From: Paenibacillus sanguinis 2301083 = DSM 16941
GTDB taxonomy: Bacteria > Bacillota > Bacilli > Paenibacillales > Paenibacillaceae
Length of the DNA: 64,000 bases
Assembly: GCF_000374825.1 (NCBI RefSeq)
Contig: NZ_KB895384.1
Span: 1-64,000 of the forward strand
Direction of reading: 5' to 3'
Made by a program: the position numbers and the translations under genes. Numbering within the stretch: position 1 is the first letter of the stretch; each line of letters starts with the position of its first letter. Positions 34,022 to 43,249 of this stretch are shown in pieces. A model generated the notes under the pieces. It made no database searches, was not told where the DNA came from, and was given only the letters and a program-made list of their open reading frames with translations.

Positions 34022-36388
34022 ATGACGGGAACAGATCAGCGAGAAAGGCAATGGAAGCTTTGGTATAAGCAGCCCGCTTCCCGTTGGGAGGAGGCTCTTC
34101 CTGTCGGAAACGGGCGAATTGGCGGAATGGTATACGGTGGAGCTCGCCAGGAACTGATTGCTTTAAATGAGGATACATTATGGTCCGGTTTTCCGCGGGA
34201 CCCGCAAAATTATGATGCATTGCGATATTTGGGTCCGGTCAGGGACTTGATCTTTACCGGAAACTATAAAGAGGCGGAGGAATTAATTAACGCCAAAATG
34301 CTGGGGCGGGGCACAGAATCCTACCAGCCTCTTGGAAATTTGCGAGTGGAGCATTTAATGGAAGGCGAGGCGACCGAATATCAGCGGGAGCTTGACCTGA
34401 CGACAGGTATCGCGACCACCACTTACCGGCTTGGACAAGCCATACATACCCGGGAGGTCCTGATCAGTGCTGTGGATCAAGTGCTGGTTGTGCATATAAA
34501 GAGTACAGAGGATCAGACGCTCCATATCTCGGCATCGCTGGATTCTCTGCTGCCCTTTCGCATAGGCAGAGGAGATCAGGCCGATTATCTCCAAATGCAA
34601 GGGCAAGCGCCCAGCCATGTTGCTGACAATTATCATGAGGATCATCCACAGTCCGTGCTCTACGAGGATGGCTTGGGCTTATCCTTTGAAGTGCAGTTGC
34701 AGGTCCTTTCACCCGGGGGAACGGTATTGTTTGATGAAGCGGGGCGGTTGATCGTGCAGAGGGCAAACGAGATAACTCTGTTATTGGCAGCGGCCACGGA
34801 TTTTGCCGGATACGGGGTTATGCCGGGCAGCGGTGGGGTAGACCCTGCGGAGAAGTGCCGCACGGTACTTGCGGCTGCTGCAAAGCTGAGTTATGCGGAG
34901 CTTCGGCAACGCCATATCCAGGATCATCAACGCTTGTTCAACCGCATGGAGCTGGAAATAGGAAGCTTGTCTTGCGAAGAGACCCATCTGCCCACGGATG
35001 AACGTCTGGAAGCTTACCGCAAGGGGAGCGGGGAGGTAGGGCTCGAAGCGCTTTATTTTCACTATGGGCGTTACTTACTGATGACCAGCTCCAGACCCGG
35101 AACGGAGGCTGCTCATTTGCAAGGGATATGGAATCCACGGATTCAGCCCCCATGGAACTGCGGGTACACCAGCAATATCAATGTTCAGATGAATTACTGG
35201 CCTGCGGAGATAGCCAATTTGCGCGAATGTCACGAGCCATTGTTTCAACTGATACGCGATCTCAGTGTAACCGGGGCCAGAACGGCCAAAATTCATTATG
35301 GCAGCCGCGGCTGGGTAGCGCATCACAATGTGGATATATGGCGTCAATCAACTCCATCTGACGGTGAAGCCAGCTGGGCCTTCTGGCCAATGGGCGGTGT
35401 GTGGCTGTGCCGACACTTGTGGGAGCATTACATCTTCGAGCCTAATGAGGATTTTCTGCGGGATACGGCTTATCCATTGATGAAGGGAGCGGCCGAGTTC
35501 TGTCAGGATTGGTTGGTTGCAGGCCCTGATGGCAGATTGACTACAGCACCATCCACCTCGCCGGAGAACAAGTTCCTGACGGCTGAGGGAGAGCCTTGTA
35601 GCGTGTCGGCGGGAAGCAGTATGGATTTGTTCCTGATTCGCGAGCTGTTGGAGCACACGATTCGTGCTGCCGGGCTGCTTGATCTGGATGAAGAATGGCG
35701 CGGGGAACTGTTGGATGTGCTGGAGCGTATGGTCAAGCCGGAGATCGGGGTGGACGGGAGAATTCAGGAATGGAGTAAACCCTTTGCTGAGGCCGAGCCC
35801 GGGCATCGGCATGTCTCCCATCTGTACGGCTTCTATCCGGGAGACGCGATCACTGTACGGGATACGCCGGAATGGGCTGAAGCGGTCCGGAAGACGCTCG
35901 AAGCTCGCATTCAGAATGGCGGAGGACACACAGGATGGAGCTGCGCATGGTTGATCAATCTGTATGCTCGCCTTGGAGACGGCGAAACGGCTCATCAGTT
36001 TATCAATACACTGCTGTCCCGTTCTACTTATCCGAACCTGTTCGACGATCATCCTCCGTTCCAGATTGACGGCAACTTTGGCGGTACGGCGGGGATCGCC
36101 GAAATGCTGGTGCAGAGCCATATGGATGGAATCGATCTGCTGCCAGCCTTGCCAAAGACTTGGGCTTGCGGACGTGTTAGCGGCCTGCGGGCTCGAGGTG
36201 GATTTACAGTTGACTTGGCTTGGGAGAACGGTGGACTGACGTCGGCGACTCTTATATCCGTAACGGGGGGCGAGTGTACGGTACGGGGGCTAAATGGATT
36301 GAAACTTTGGAAGCCTGATGGTATGCCTGTTGCCGAAGGCGAACGGTTTGAGGCGGAAGCTGGAGCAACTTATTCTATTCATGCATAG
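34022..36388 (+). CDS. GH95 alpha-L-fucosidase (or alpha-L-galactosidase)
   Basis: A 788-residue GH95 enzyme. Family motifs are [20 protein letters not shown] at the start, [20 protein letters not shown] near 56, [20 protein letters not shown] near 377-396, [31 protein letters not shown] near 640, and [17 protein letters not shown] near 680. Members remove alpha-1,2-L-fucose; some prefer L-galactose, which differs only at C6, so the substrate is uncertain. There is no signal peptide, so the substrate must be imported. GGAGG lies eight bases before the ATG. The context with GH31 and GH42 fits trimming of fucosylated xyloglucan side chains. Confidence 0.9.
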   Translation: MTGTDQRERQWKLWYKQPASRWEEALPVGNGRIGGMVYGGARQELIALNEDTLWSGFPRDPQNYDALRYLGPVRDLIFTGNYKEAEELINAKMLGRGTESYQPLGNLRVEHLMEGEATEYQRELDLTTGIATTTYRLGQAIHTREVLISAVDQVLVVHIKSTEDQTLHISASLDSLLPFRIGRGDQADYLQMQGQAPSHVADNYHEDHPQSVLYEDGLGLSFEVQLQVLSPGGTVLFDEAGRLIVQRANEITLLLAAATDFAGYGVMPGSGGVDPAEKCRTVLAAAAKLSYAELRQRHIQDHQRLFNRMELEIGSLSCEETHLPTDERLEAYRKGSGEVGLEALYFHYGRYLLMTSSRPGTEAAHLQGIWNPRIQPPWNCGYTSNINVQMNYWPAEIANLRECHEPLFQLIRDLSVTGARTAKIHYGSRGWVAHHNVDIWRQSTPSDGEASWAFWPMGGVWLCRHLWEHYIFEPNEDFLRDTAYPLMKGAAEFCQDWLVAGPDGRLTTAPSTSPENKFLTAEGEPCSVSAGSSMDLFLIRELLEHTIRAAGLLDLDEEWRGELLDVLERMVKPEIGVDGRIQEWSKPFAEAEPGHRHVSHLYGFYPGDAITVRDTPEWAEAVRKTLEARIQNGGGHTGWSCAWLINLYARLGDGETAHQFINTLLSRSTYPNLFDDHPPFQIDGNFGGTAGIAEMLVQSHMDGIDLLPALPKTWACGRVSGLRARGGFTVDLAWENGGLTSATLISVTGGECTVRGLNGLKLWKPDGMPVAEGERFEAEAGATYSIHA

Positions 36389-36405
36389 GAAATGGAGAAT
36401 CATAG

Positions 36406-36448
36406 AAAACCGGCTGACCAAGCTCTTATGCATGGTCAGCCGGTTTTT
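36406..36448. terminator. Terminator between the GH95 and AraC genes
   Basis: AAAACCGGCTGACCA and TGGTCAGCCGGTTTT form a 15-pair stem with a 12-base loop. Poly-A and poly-T flanks make it work in both directions for the convergent GH95 and AraC genes. Confidence 0.93.
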
Positions 36449-36449
36449 G

Positions 36450-37283
36450 CTAATGCAGTCTGCGGAACTGCTGCGGTGTCATGCCTGTATGCTTGCGAAA
36501 AGTAGCTACAAAGTGGCTTGCATCACGGAAGCCGGTCTTCCCGGCGATGCTCGACACGGTTACTCCAGGCTCGCTCGCCAGATGCTCCTTCGCCTTATGT
36601 ATACGCATCTGAGTCAGATAGCTGTAAGGCGCTATGCCAAACGTTTGCTGAAACAGCTTGCTGAGATGGCGGCCGGACATGCCGATGATGTCAGCCATGG
36701 AGTCCAGTCCGATGTCTGGATTTCCATATTCCTGCTCCATCCAGGCAAGTAGAGGACCAAGCTTTTCCATATTGCGGGGGACGGCACTGCTGCTGACATG
36801 GCCGAACTTGCTTAACACCCCCAGAAATCGATATACCTCTGTTGAAGTTTCCAACCCGAATAAATCCTGTGTGTACTCCAGCTTAGTCAGCAAGTCGGCA
36901 AGCAGCGGGGTTAATGGGGCTTCAGGCTCCCAGCGGAACAAAGCGGCTTCCCGAATGCCAAAAGCATTGAGGATGGCTCCCGCTGCCCCTCCTCCAAAGG
37001 TTACATAATAGGTTTTCCAGCTTGTGCCCCGCTTGGCCTCATAGGCATGACTCATGCCGGGAGGCAACAGGATGCCGCTGCCAGAGGGCAGGGGAACGGT
37101 GCCATTGCCAAAGGAAATACGTCCCTCTCCTTCAGCGGTTTGCAACCAATGATAGTAAGGATAACCATCCGGGCGAGCAATTTTCTCTTGATGCGGATTA
37201 TAGCCGACACTCTCCATGAGCAGCGGGAGATCAGGAGTTGCGGCGGGTGAAAATGCGAAACGGGTAAAAGCCCGTGAATTCAT
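36450..37283 (-). CDS. AraC-family transcriptional regulator
   Basis: A 277-residue regulator. The N-terminal cupin-like part (PYYHWLQTAEGEGRISFGNG; GSGILLPPGMSHAYEA) binds a sugar, and the C-terminal double HTH is clear (GLDSMADIIGMSGRHLSKLF; VSSIAGKTGFRDASHFVATF). It is read away from the GH42 gene with a 317-base gap that holds a repeat, and converges on GH95. AAGGAGG lies upstream of the ATG. Either neighbour could be its target. Confidence 0.9.
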   Translation of the reverse strand: MNSRAFTRFAFSPAATPDLPLLMESVGYNPHQEKIARPDGYPYYHWLQTAEGEGRISFGNGTVPLPSGSGILLPPGMSHAYEAKRGTSWKTYYVTFGGGAAGAILNAFGIREAALFRWEPEAPLTPLLADLLTKLEYTQDLFGLETSTEVYRFLGVLSKFGHVSSSAVPRNMEKLGPLLAWMEQEYGNPDIGLDSMADIIGMSGRHLSKLFQQTFGIAPYSYLTQMRIHKAKEHLASEPGVTVSSIAGKTGFRDASHFVATFRKHTGMTPQQFRRLH

Positions 37284-37395
37284 CTTATGTATTCCTCCTT
37301 GCTTTGTCCATATTATTATATATCAAAACAGGAATATTATATATAAAGCGGAGATGATATGGATTACAATGAGGTTATAATTATATTAGAGGGGT

Positions 37396-37572
37396 TGTTC
37401 AAAAAGTCGTCTTCCCAGAACGAAGCTGTTCGAGGAGTAGATTCGGCGTCGAATCTTGAATTCAGCCGGGACTTCCGTTGCTCAGTCCCTAGCTTCATTC
37501 AACCTAAAGCGTTTTGAAAAAACGTACATCGGAAGCATAAGCTTTGGTCCTGAAAACTCGACTTATTGAACA
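37396..37572. repeat. Palindromic intergenic repeat B (TGTTCAA...TTGAACA ends)
   Basis: The 177-base non-coding element has inverted ends: TGTTCAAAAAGTCG on the left and CGACTTATTGAACA on the right. The middle includes CATCGGAAGC, also found in repeat A at 56.6 kb, so the two families may share ancestry. Nothing coding is seen. It fills the promoter gap between the AraC gene and the GH42 gene. Confidence 0.7.
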
Positions 37573-37600
37573 CACACTTAAAAAAAGGAAGTGTACCTGA

Positions 37601-39628
37601 ATGATAAATGAAAAATTGCCGAAAATCTGGTACGGTGGCGACTATAATCCGGAGCAGTGGGAGCCTGATGCTTGGCAGGAGGATGAACGTATGTTCAAGC
37701 TGGCGGGCATCGACGTTGCTACGGTAAACGTATTTGCCTGGGCCTTGAATCAGCCCAGCGAGGACACTTATGATTTTAGCGAATTGGATGCAACGATTGA
37801 CCGCTTGTACAAGAGCGGAGTTCATGTATGCCTGGCGACAAGCACAGGGGCTCATCCTGCCTGGATGGCACATCGTCATCCCGATGTGTTGCGAGTTGAT
37901 GTACAGGGGAGAAAACGGAAATTCGGGGGTCGACATAATTCCTGTCCCTCCTCCCCGACCTACCGTAAGTATTCTGCCAAGCTGGCTAGCAAGCTAGCCG
38001 AACACTATAAGGATCATCCGGCATTGCTGATTTGGCATGTATCCAATGAATATGGCGGTTACTGCTATTGCGACAATTGTGCTGCCGGCTTCCGGGTCTG
38101 GCTGAAGGAACGCTACAAGACGCTGGATGAGCTCAACCGGGTGTGGAACACGCGATTCTGGGGCCATACTTTCTATGATTGGGAGGAAATTGTAGTACCG
38201 AGTGAACTGAGTGAGGAATGGAATGGCAATCGCACGAACTTCCAGGGAATTTCGCTAGATTACCGCCGCTTTCAATCTCAGGCTTTACTAGATTGCTATA
38301 AGCTGGAATATGAAGCGATCAAGCAGCATACGCCCAATATTCCGATTACGACAAACCTGATGGGTCTGTACCCGGAGCTGGATTATTTCGAGTGGGCGAA
38401 GCATCTGGATATCGTCTCTTGGGATAACTATCCTGCCCTTGACACTCCGGTAAGTCTGACGGCGATGACTCATGACTTGATGCGCGGACTTAAGGGCGGC
38501 GATCCGTTCATGCTGATGGAACAGACGCCAAGCCAGCAAAACTGGCAGCCTTATAACTCGCTTAAGCGTCCGGGTGTCATGCGCCTGTGGAGTTACCAGG
38601 CGGTAGCGCGAGGAGCCGATACGGTATTATTCTTCCAGCTTCGCCGTTCGATCGGGGCTTGCGAGAAATATCACGGAGCGGTTATTGAGCATGTGGGTCA
38701 TGAGCATACCCGGGTCTTCCGCGAAGTCGCCGAGCTTGGGCAAGAGCTTCAGCAACTTGGAGACAAGCTGCTGGATGCCCGGACGGAAGCGAAGGTCGGG
38801 ATCGTGTACGATTGGGAGAACCGTTGGGCTATTGAATTATCAAGCGGTCCAAGCGTAGCCCTCAATTACGCCAATGAGGTGCATAAATACTATGACGCCT
38901 TGTTCCGGATGAATGTAGAGAGTGACATGATTTCCGTAGAAGAGAATTTGCATAAATACGAAATCGTGATTGCACCAGTCATGTATATGGTGAAGCCAGG
39001 CTTTGCGAAGAAGGTGGAGAAGTTTGTAGAGAGCGGCGGAACCTTCCTGACCACTTTCTTTAGCGGCATCGTAAATGAAAATGATTTGGTAACCACCGGT
39101 GGTTACCCGGGTGAACTACGCAAGGTTCTTGGTATCTGGGCGGAGGAAATCGACGCACTGTTGCCGGGGCGCAGCAATCAACTAGTGATGAAAGAGGCTT
39201 GGGGCGAGCTCTCCGGTCAATATCAATGTGATCTCCTGTGCGACCTCATTCATTCGGAGGGGGCTGAAGTCCTGGCGGAGTACGGCTCTGACTTCTACAA
39301 AGGGATGCCAGGTGTAACCGTCAATTCCTTCGGGAAAGGGCGCGCCTATTATCTGGCCAGCAGTCCAGAAGCTGCTTTCCTGCAAGGCTTCCTGAAGAAT
39401 CTGTGCGAAGAGAAGGGCATTCAGCCGCTGCTTGAGACCCCTGCTGGGGTGGAAGTAGCTCGCCGAGTGAAGAAGGACCAGGCCTTCTTGTTCCTGCTGA
39501 ATCATAATGAAGAAGCGGCGGAAGTGGAGGTAGGCTCCGGGAAGAAGGACGTGTTGGCAGGCCGCGAGGTGTCTGGCAAGGTAACGGTGCCGGGACGTGG
39601 CGTAGTTATTCTGGAGGGCAGCAAATAG
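37601..39628 (+). CDS. GH42 beta-galactosidase
   Basis: A 675-residue GH42 beta-galactosidase. Acid/base E150 is in WHVSNEYGGYCYC and nucleophile E307 in MLMEQTPSQQNW. The cysteines near 110-160 (NSC and YCYCDNC) form the zinc site of many GH42 enzymes. A trimerisation domain follows (about 390-600), then a short beta C-terminus. The enzyme removes beta-linked galactose from oligosaccharides inside the cell (no signal peptide). The weak AAAAAGGAAG site lies before the ATG, just downstream of repeat B. It is monocistronic with a strong terminator. Confidence 0.94.
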   Translation: MINEKLPKIWYGGDYNPEQWEPDAWQEDERMFKLAGIDVATVNVFAWALNQPSEDTYDFSELDATIDRLYKSGVHVCLATSTGAHPAWMAHRHPDVLRVDVQGRKRKFGGRHNSCPSSPTYRKYSAKLASKLAEHYKDHPALLIWHVSNEYGGYCYCDNCAAGFRVWLKERYKTLDELNRVWNTRFWGHTFYDWEEIVVPSELSEEWNGNRTNFQGISLDYRRFQSQALLDCYKLEYEAIKQHTPNIPITTNLMGLYPELDYFEWAKHLDIVSWDNYPALDTPVSLTAMTHDLMRGLKGGDPFMLMEQTPSQQNWQPYNSLKRPGVMRLWSYQAVARGADTVLFFQLRRSIGACEKYHGAVIEHVGHEHTRVFREVAELGQELQQLGDKLLDARTEAKVGIVYDWENRWAIELSSGPSVALNYANEVHKYYDALFRMNVESDMISVEENLHKYEIVIAPVMYMVKPGFAKKVEKFVESGGTFLTTFFSGIVNENDLVTTGGYPGELRKVLGIWAEEIDALLPGRSNQLVMKEAWGELSGQYQCDLLCDLIHSEGAEVLAEYGSDFYKGMPGVTVNSFGKGRAYYLASSPEAAFLQGFLKNLCEEKGIQPLLETPAGVEVARRVKKDQAFLFLLNHNEEAAEVEVGSGKKDVLAGREVSGKVTVPGRGVVILEGSK

Positions 39629-39639
39629 CAAGTGATATG

Positions 39640-39688
39640 AAACAGGCAGTGCCAGGGGAAGTAAATCCTTTGGCACTGCCTGTTTTTT
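39640..39688 (+). terminator. Terminator after the GH42 gene
   Basis: AAACAGGCAGTGCCA pairs with TGGCACTGCCTGTTT (15 pairs, 16-base loop) and T residues follow. It also lies downstream of the convergent M42 peptidase gene and may serve both strands. Confidence 0.93.
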
Positions 39689-39725
39689 GTGATGACTTTC
39701 AATCTCATTTGGCTAGCGCCAACGC

Positions 39726-40799
39726 TCAGCTATTCTCCAAAATCGTGTTCAACGTGGTACGATCCAGGCCGCGAACGAGACGAATCAGCAACTCCTTGGC
39801 GGCGTCGTAATCATCCGTGTGAATGATGGAGGTAGAGGTGTGGATATAGCGGGAGCATATCCCGATTACACTGGAAGGAACCCCGATGCCGCTAAGATGT
39901 ATTTGTCCTGCATCCGTTCCTCCAGGTGATACGAAGTGTTGGTATTTAATCTTATGTGTATCAGCGGTGTCCTGAATATACTCCACCAGACCGCGATGGG
40001 TAATCATGGTTGGGTCCAGAATGCGCAGCAAGGCGCCTTCGCCAAGCTTCCCGAAGGCACGTTTATCTCCGGTCATGTCGTTGGCCGCACTGGCATCTAA
40101 CGCAAAGAAGATATCTGGCTGAATCAGATTGGCGGCAGTGCGAGCCCCACGCAAACCAACCTCCTCCTGAACATTGGCGCCGACATAAAGTGTATTCGGC
40201 AGTTTGTCCTGATGTACAGCCTCCAGCAGTTCCAGGGCCAGCCCAACTCCGTAACGGTTGTCCCACGCTTTGGCCATGATCTTCTTAGGGTTCACCAGCG
40301 GTGTAAATTCACAAATAGGCACGATCTGTTGGCCCAGGCGGACACCGGCGGCTTCGGCCTGTTCCCGGCTATCTGCACCGATATCCAGGTACATGCTCTT
40401 CAGATCGACAGGCTTGCTGCGTTGCGCTTCATCCAGCAGATGTGTTGGAGTGGAGCCTACTACCCCTACAACAGGGCCTTTCGGCGTAATAATTTGCAGG
40501 CGTTGGGCCAATACGGCCTGGCTCCACCACCCACCGAGGGGTTGGAAGGCGATCATTCCGTTGTCGCTAATTCCGACAGTCATAAATCCAACCTCATCAA
40601 AGTGTCCGGCGACCATGACTTTCGGACCTTGTTCATCTCCGCGTAGAACGCCGAACAGTCCCCCTAGCCGATCCTGGACAAATTCCCGGGTATAGGCGGA
40701 CATTTTCTCTTTGACGAGGGCGCGCAGCTCTCGCTCGAATCCCGGGGCCGCGGGGAATTCGGTGAGTTGCTTAAACAACTCCCGTGTTTGATTATTCAT
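39726..40799 (-). CDS. M42-family metallo-aminopeptidase (YsdC/FrvX type)
   Basis: A 357-residue peptidase of the M42 glutamyl aminopeptidase/cellulase family. Ligands for the two metals are visible: [11 protein letters not shown] (His and Asp), the bridging [17 protein letters not shown] (catalytic Glu pair), [11 protein letters not shown] and [13 protein letters not shown]. It likely forms a large tetrahedral complex in the cytoplasm and trims peptides. The gene stands alone, convergent with GH42. Despite the old cellulase label in this family, no role in polysaccharide use should be assumed. Confidence 0.92.
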   Translation of the reverse strand: MNNQTRELFKQLTEFPAAPGFERELRALVKEKMSAYTREFVQDRLGGLFGVLRGDEQGPKVMVAGHFDEVGFMTVGISDNGMIAFQPLGGWWSQAVLAQRLQIITPKGPVVGVVGSTPTHLLDEAQRSKPVDLKSMYLDIGADSREQAEAAGVRLGQQIVPICEFTPLVNPKKIMAKAWDNRYGVGLALELLEAVHQDKLPNTLYVGANVQEEVGLRGARTAANLIQPDIFFALDASAANDMTGDKRAFGKLGEGALLRILDPTMITHRGLVEYIQDTADTHKIKYQHFVSPGGTDAGQIHLSGIGVPSSVIGICSRYIHTSTSIIHTDDYDAAKELLIRLVRGLDRTTLNTILENS

Positions 40800-40961
40800 A
40801 CTCCAATTCTCCTTTTACCTTAACAATACAATAATCATAAGTATGAACTACCTGGTTTCAATTGTCCATGGCTCAGCGTCAAGGTAGCACCGTGTATATA
40901 TGGACGCATATACTGTATCAAGCAGCACTTTACTGGGCGAATTAAGGGAGGCAAATGAGTA

Positions 40962-41039
40962 ATGGAGCGATATTCCAAGGATTGGCTTGTGATCTGTCTT
41001 CTGTTCATCCTGCTGGTCATTATCCTTCAATATCTGTAA
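40962..41039 (+). CDS. Small single-pass membrane peptide (25 aa)
   Basis: MERYSKDWLVICLLFILLVI then ILQYL and a stop. A charged N-terminus is followed by one hydrophobic helix. AGGGAGG lies ten bases upstream, and a terminator starts 27 bases after the stop. Small proteins of this type are frequent in sporulating bacteria, and it precedes the spoVA genes, but no family was recognised. It could be an expressed peptide or chance. Confidence 0.45.
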   Translation: MERYSKDWLVICLLFILLVIILQYL

Positions 41040-41065
41040 AGGCCAACTTATGGCAGGTTTTAAGC

Positions 41066-41096
41066 ACCGTCCGGAGCTTCTCCGGCGGTTTTTTTT
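41066..41096 (+). terminator. Terminator before spoVAC
   Basis: ACCGTCCGGAG, loop CTT, CTCCGGCGGT: a stem with one bulged T, followed by eight T residues. It separates the small peptide gene from the spoVA operon. Confidence 0.85.
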
Positions 41097-41216
41097 GCTT
41101 TTATTTTTGTTTTTACTTTTAAAAGGTTCTTATTATTTTCCAAACATAACAAATATACAAATGACAAATAATGATGAGTATACCGTTTTAAATAGGAAAA
41201 TAAGGAGGGGTATCAT

Positions 41217-41723
41217 TTGGCAGAAAAGAGCAAAAATTCAGCAGGCTCCCGTATCAAGCTCAATCGCTTGTCACTGACGGAGCAAGAGTATAAGCAGATG
41301 TCTGACCGACATCAGCCCAAGAAGAACATCTGGGTCAACTGTTTGCGAGCTTTTCTGGTCGGGGGCTTTATATGCCTGATCGGTCAATGCATTCAGCAGT
41401 TGTTCATGACCTTCGCGGATATGACATCGCGTGAGGCTTCAAATCCAACCGTGGCCGTCTTGATCTTGATCTCCGTGATCATGACCTGTCTCGGAATATA
41501 CGACAAGATTGCCCAGTGGGCGGGAGCAGGCTCAGCTGTGCCGGTTACCGGCTTTGCCAACTCTATGTGTTCGGCTGCGCTTGAAGCACGTTCCGAAGGT
41601 CTGGTTCTAGGGGTTGGGGCAAATATGTTCAAGCTTGCCGGATCCGTTATTGTCTTTGGCGTGGTGGCCGCCTTTATTGTCGGTGTCATTCACGTTATTT
41701 TTGGCTTGGGAGGAGTGCATTAA
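41217..41723 (+). CDS. spoVAC: Stage V sporulation protein AC
   Basis: A 168-residue membrane protein of the SpoVAC family. The N-terminal NRLSLTEQEYKQMSDRHQPK is a family hallmark; helices follow (LVGGFICLIGQCIQQLFMTF; VAVLILISVIMTCLGIY; LAGSVIVFGVVAAFIVGVIH), with WAGAGSAVPVTGFANSMCSA between. SpoVAC is a membrane channel component for Ca-dipicolinate movement during spore formation and germination. It starts at TTG with AAGGAGGGG six bases upstream. spoVAD follows directly. Confidence 0.95.
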   Translation: MAEKSKNSAGSRIKLNRLSLTEQEYKQMSDRHQPKKNIWVNCLRAFLVGGFICLIGQCIQQLFMTFADMTSREASNPTVAVLILISVIMTCLGIYDKIAQWAGAGSAVPVTGFANSMCSAALEARSEGLVLGVGANMFKLAGSVIVFGVVAAFIVGVIHVIFGLGGVH

Positions 41724-41726
41724 GTG

Positions 41727-42749
41727 ATGTTGATGGGCAAACAAACCTGGGAGTTCAAGACCAAGCCGGCGATCATCGGTACGGCTACGGTAGTTGGGCC
41801 TGAAGAAGGAGCGGGGCCGCTATCGAATACCTTTGACTTTGTGTATGATAATCTGGAAATTGATGAGAAGACCTGGGAAAAGGCCGAACGCAAGCTATTG
41901 GAGCACGCTTCCTCCCTGGCATTGGTTCATGCGGGAATCAACAAGGAGGACTTGTCGTTCTTCATCAGTGGTGACCTGATGAACCAGATCATTACGGCTA
42001 CATTTGCCGCTCGGGAGATTCAAGCCCCTTACCTTGGAGTGTTTGGGGCCTGCTCTACTTCTATGGAGAGCTTGGCGCTGGCCGCTTTCCTGACGGACGC
42101 AGGCGGGGCAAATTACGTAATGGCCGGAACGGCCAGCCATAACTGCACCGTGGAGAAGCAGTTTCGCTATCCGACCGAATATGGCTCACAGAAGCCGCCG
42201 ACTGCCCAGTATACCATTACCGGTTCCGGCTGTGCTGTGGTGGCTCGTCAAGGGACTGGCCCGCGGATTACCCATGCGACAATAGGGCGAATTCAGGATC
42301 TGGGAGTTAAGGATCCGTTCAATATGGGAGCAGCGATGGCTCCGGCGGCGGCCGATACCCTGGTAGCACATTTCCGGGATACCGGGCGCAAGCCGGGGGA
42401 TTACGATTTAATCGTAACGGGGGATTTGGCATCGGTTGGCCATCCCATTGTGAAAGAAATTCTGGGACGAGACGGCTTGTCCATGGAGGCGACAAACTTT
42501 GATGATTGCGGTCTGATGATTTATGACCGGGACAAGCAACCCTTTGTGATCGCCGGCGGGAGCGGCTGCGGCTGCTCAGCGGTTGTTACCTACGGCCATA
42601 TTTTGCAGAAGATGAAAAAAAAGGAGCTTAACCGCGTACTGGTAGTAGCTACAGGGGCGCTTCTGTCTCCGTTGTCATACCAGCAAGGCGAGAGTATTCC
42701 TTGCATTGCACATGCCGTAGCACTTGAACAGGAGGGAATCAATTCATGA
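41727..42749 (+). CDS. spoVAD: Stage V sporulation protein AD
   Basis: A 340-residue protein with a thiolase-like fold lacking catalysis, which binds dipicolinic acid in the SpoVA channel complex. Family traits are LMGKQTWEFKTKPAIIGTAT at the start, YLGVFGACSTSMESLALAAF near 112 and FDDCGLMIYDRDKQPFVIAG near 250. A GTG at 41724 is an alternative start; ATG 41727 gives the usual N-terminus. It overlaps the next gene by four bases. Confidence 0.95.
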   Translation: MLMGKQTWEFKTKPAIIGTATVVGPEEGAGPLSNTFDFVYDNLEIDEKTWEKAERKLLEHASSLALVHAGINKEDLSFFISGDLMNQIITATFAAREIQAPYLGVFGACSTSMESLALAAFLTDAGGANYVMAGTASHNCTVEKQFRYPTEYGSQKPPTAQYTITGSGCAVVARQGTGPRITHATIGRIQDLGVKDPFNMGAAMAPAAADTLVAHFRDTGRKPGDYDLIVTGDLASVGHPIVKEILGRDGLSMEATNFDDCGLMIYDRDKQPFVIAGGSGCGCSAVVTYGHILQKMKKKELNRVLVVATGALLSPLSYQQGESIPCIAHAVALEQEGINS

Positions 42750-43096
42750 TCTACGTATGGGCTTTTATTGTTGGCGGGCTTATCTGCGTGATCGGTCAGT
42801 TGATGTTTGACGTGTTAAAGTTAACACCTGCACATACCATGAGCTCGCTGGTTGTTGCTGGCGCAGTTATGGATGCTCTGGGCTGGTACGATCCGTTGGT
42901 CAAATTTGCGGGGGCCGGCGCGACGGTTCCAATTACGAGCTTCGGCAACTCACTGGTGCACGGGGCCTTAACCGAATTGCAGCGCGACGGGTGGATCGGA
43001 GTCATCACCGGGATATTCGATGTGACCAGCGCAGGGATTTCTGCGGCGATCATCTTCTCCTTCCTGGCGGCGCTGGTGGTGCGGCCGAAGGGCTGA
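42746..43096 (+). CDS. spoVAE: Stage V sporulation protein AE (SpoVAEb type)
   Basis: A 116-residue membrane protein. Helices are visible at the start (WAFIVGGLICVIGQLMFDVL), middle and end (AAIIFSFLAALVV), and KFAGAGATVPITSFGNSLVH is the conserved loop shared with SpoVAC. It completes the spoVAC-AD-AEb minimal set that, with SpoVAF-like proteins elsewhere, handles dipicolinate. The ATGA overlap with spoVAD indicates coupled translation. In the 153 bases that follow there is only a weak ACTGTTGA/TCAACAGT inverted repeat (43177-43212). Confidence 0.94.
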   Translation: MIYVWAFIVGGLICVIGQLMFDVLKLTPAHTMSSLVVAGAVMDALGWYDPLVKFAGAGATVPITSFGNSLVHGALTELQRDGWIGVITGIFDVTSAGISAAIIFSFLAALVVRPKG

Positions 43097-43249
43097 TTTG
43101 CAGAATTAAGTCGGACATTTCAGGGCATCGGTATACTCCCTATCTATCTTCATGTAAAATAGGTAGATATAGTCAGACTGTTGAAAAAGACCATTGCAGC
43201 TTGCTCAACAGTGTGACATAGACAGGTTTATTTGGGAGGGAAAAAACAC

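Noticed and set aside
35348-36121. Minus-strand frame of 257 codons within GH95
   Set aside because: Codon shadow of GH95; no recognisable protein features.
39726-40799. Cellulase, by the older name of the M42 family
   Set aside because: The metal-ligand pattern is that of an aminopeptidase; proximity to sugar genes is not evidence of glycan activity.
43177-43212. Terminator after spoVAE from the ACTGTTGA/TCAACAGT inverted repeat
   Set aside because: The eight-pair stem has a 20-base loop and no T-tract, so it is too weak to call.
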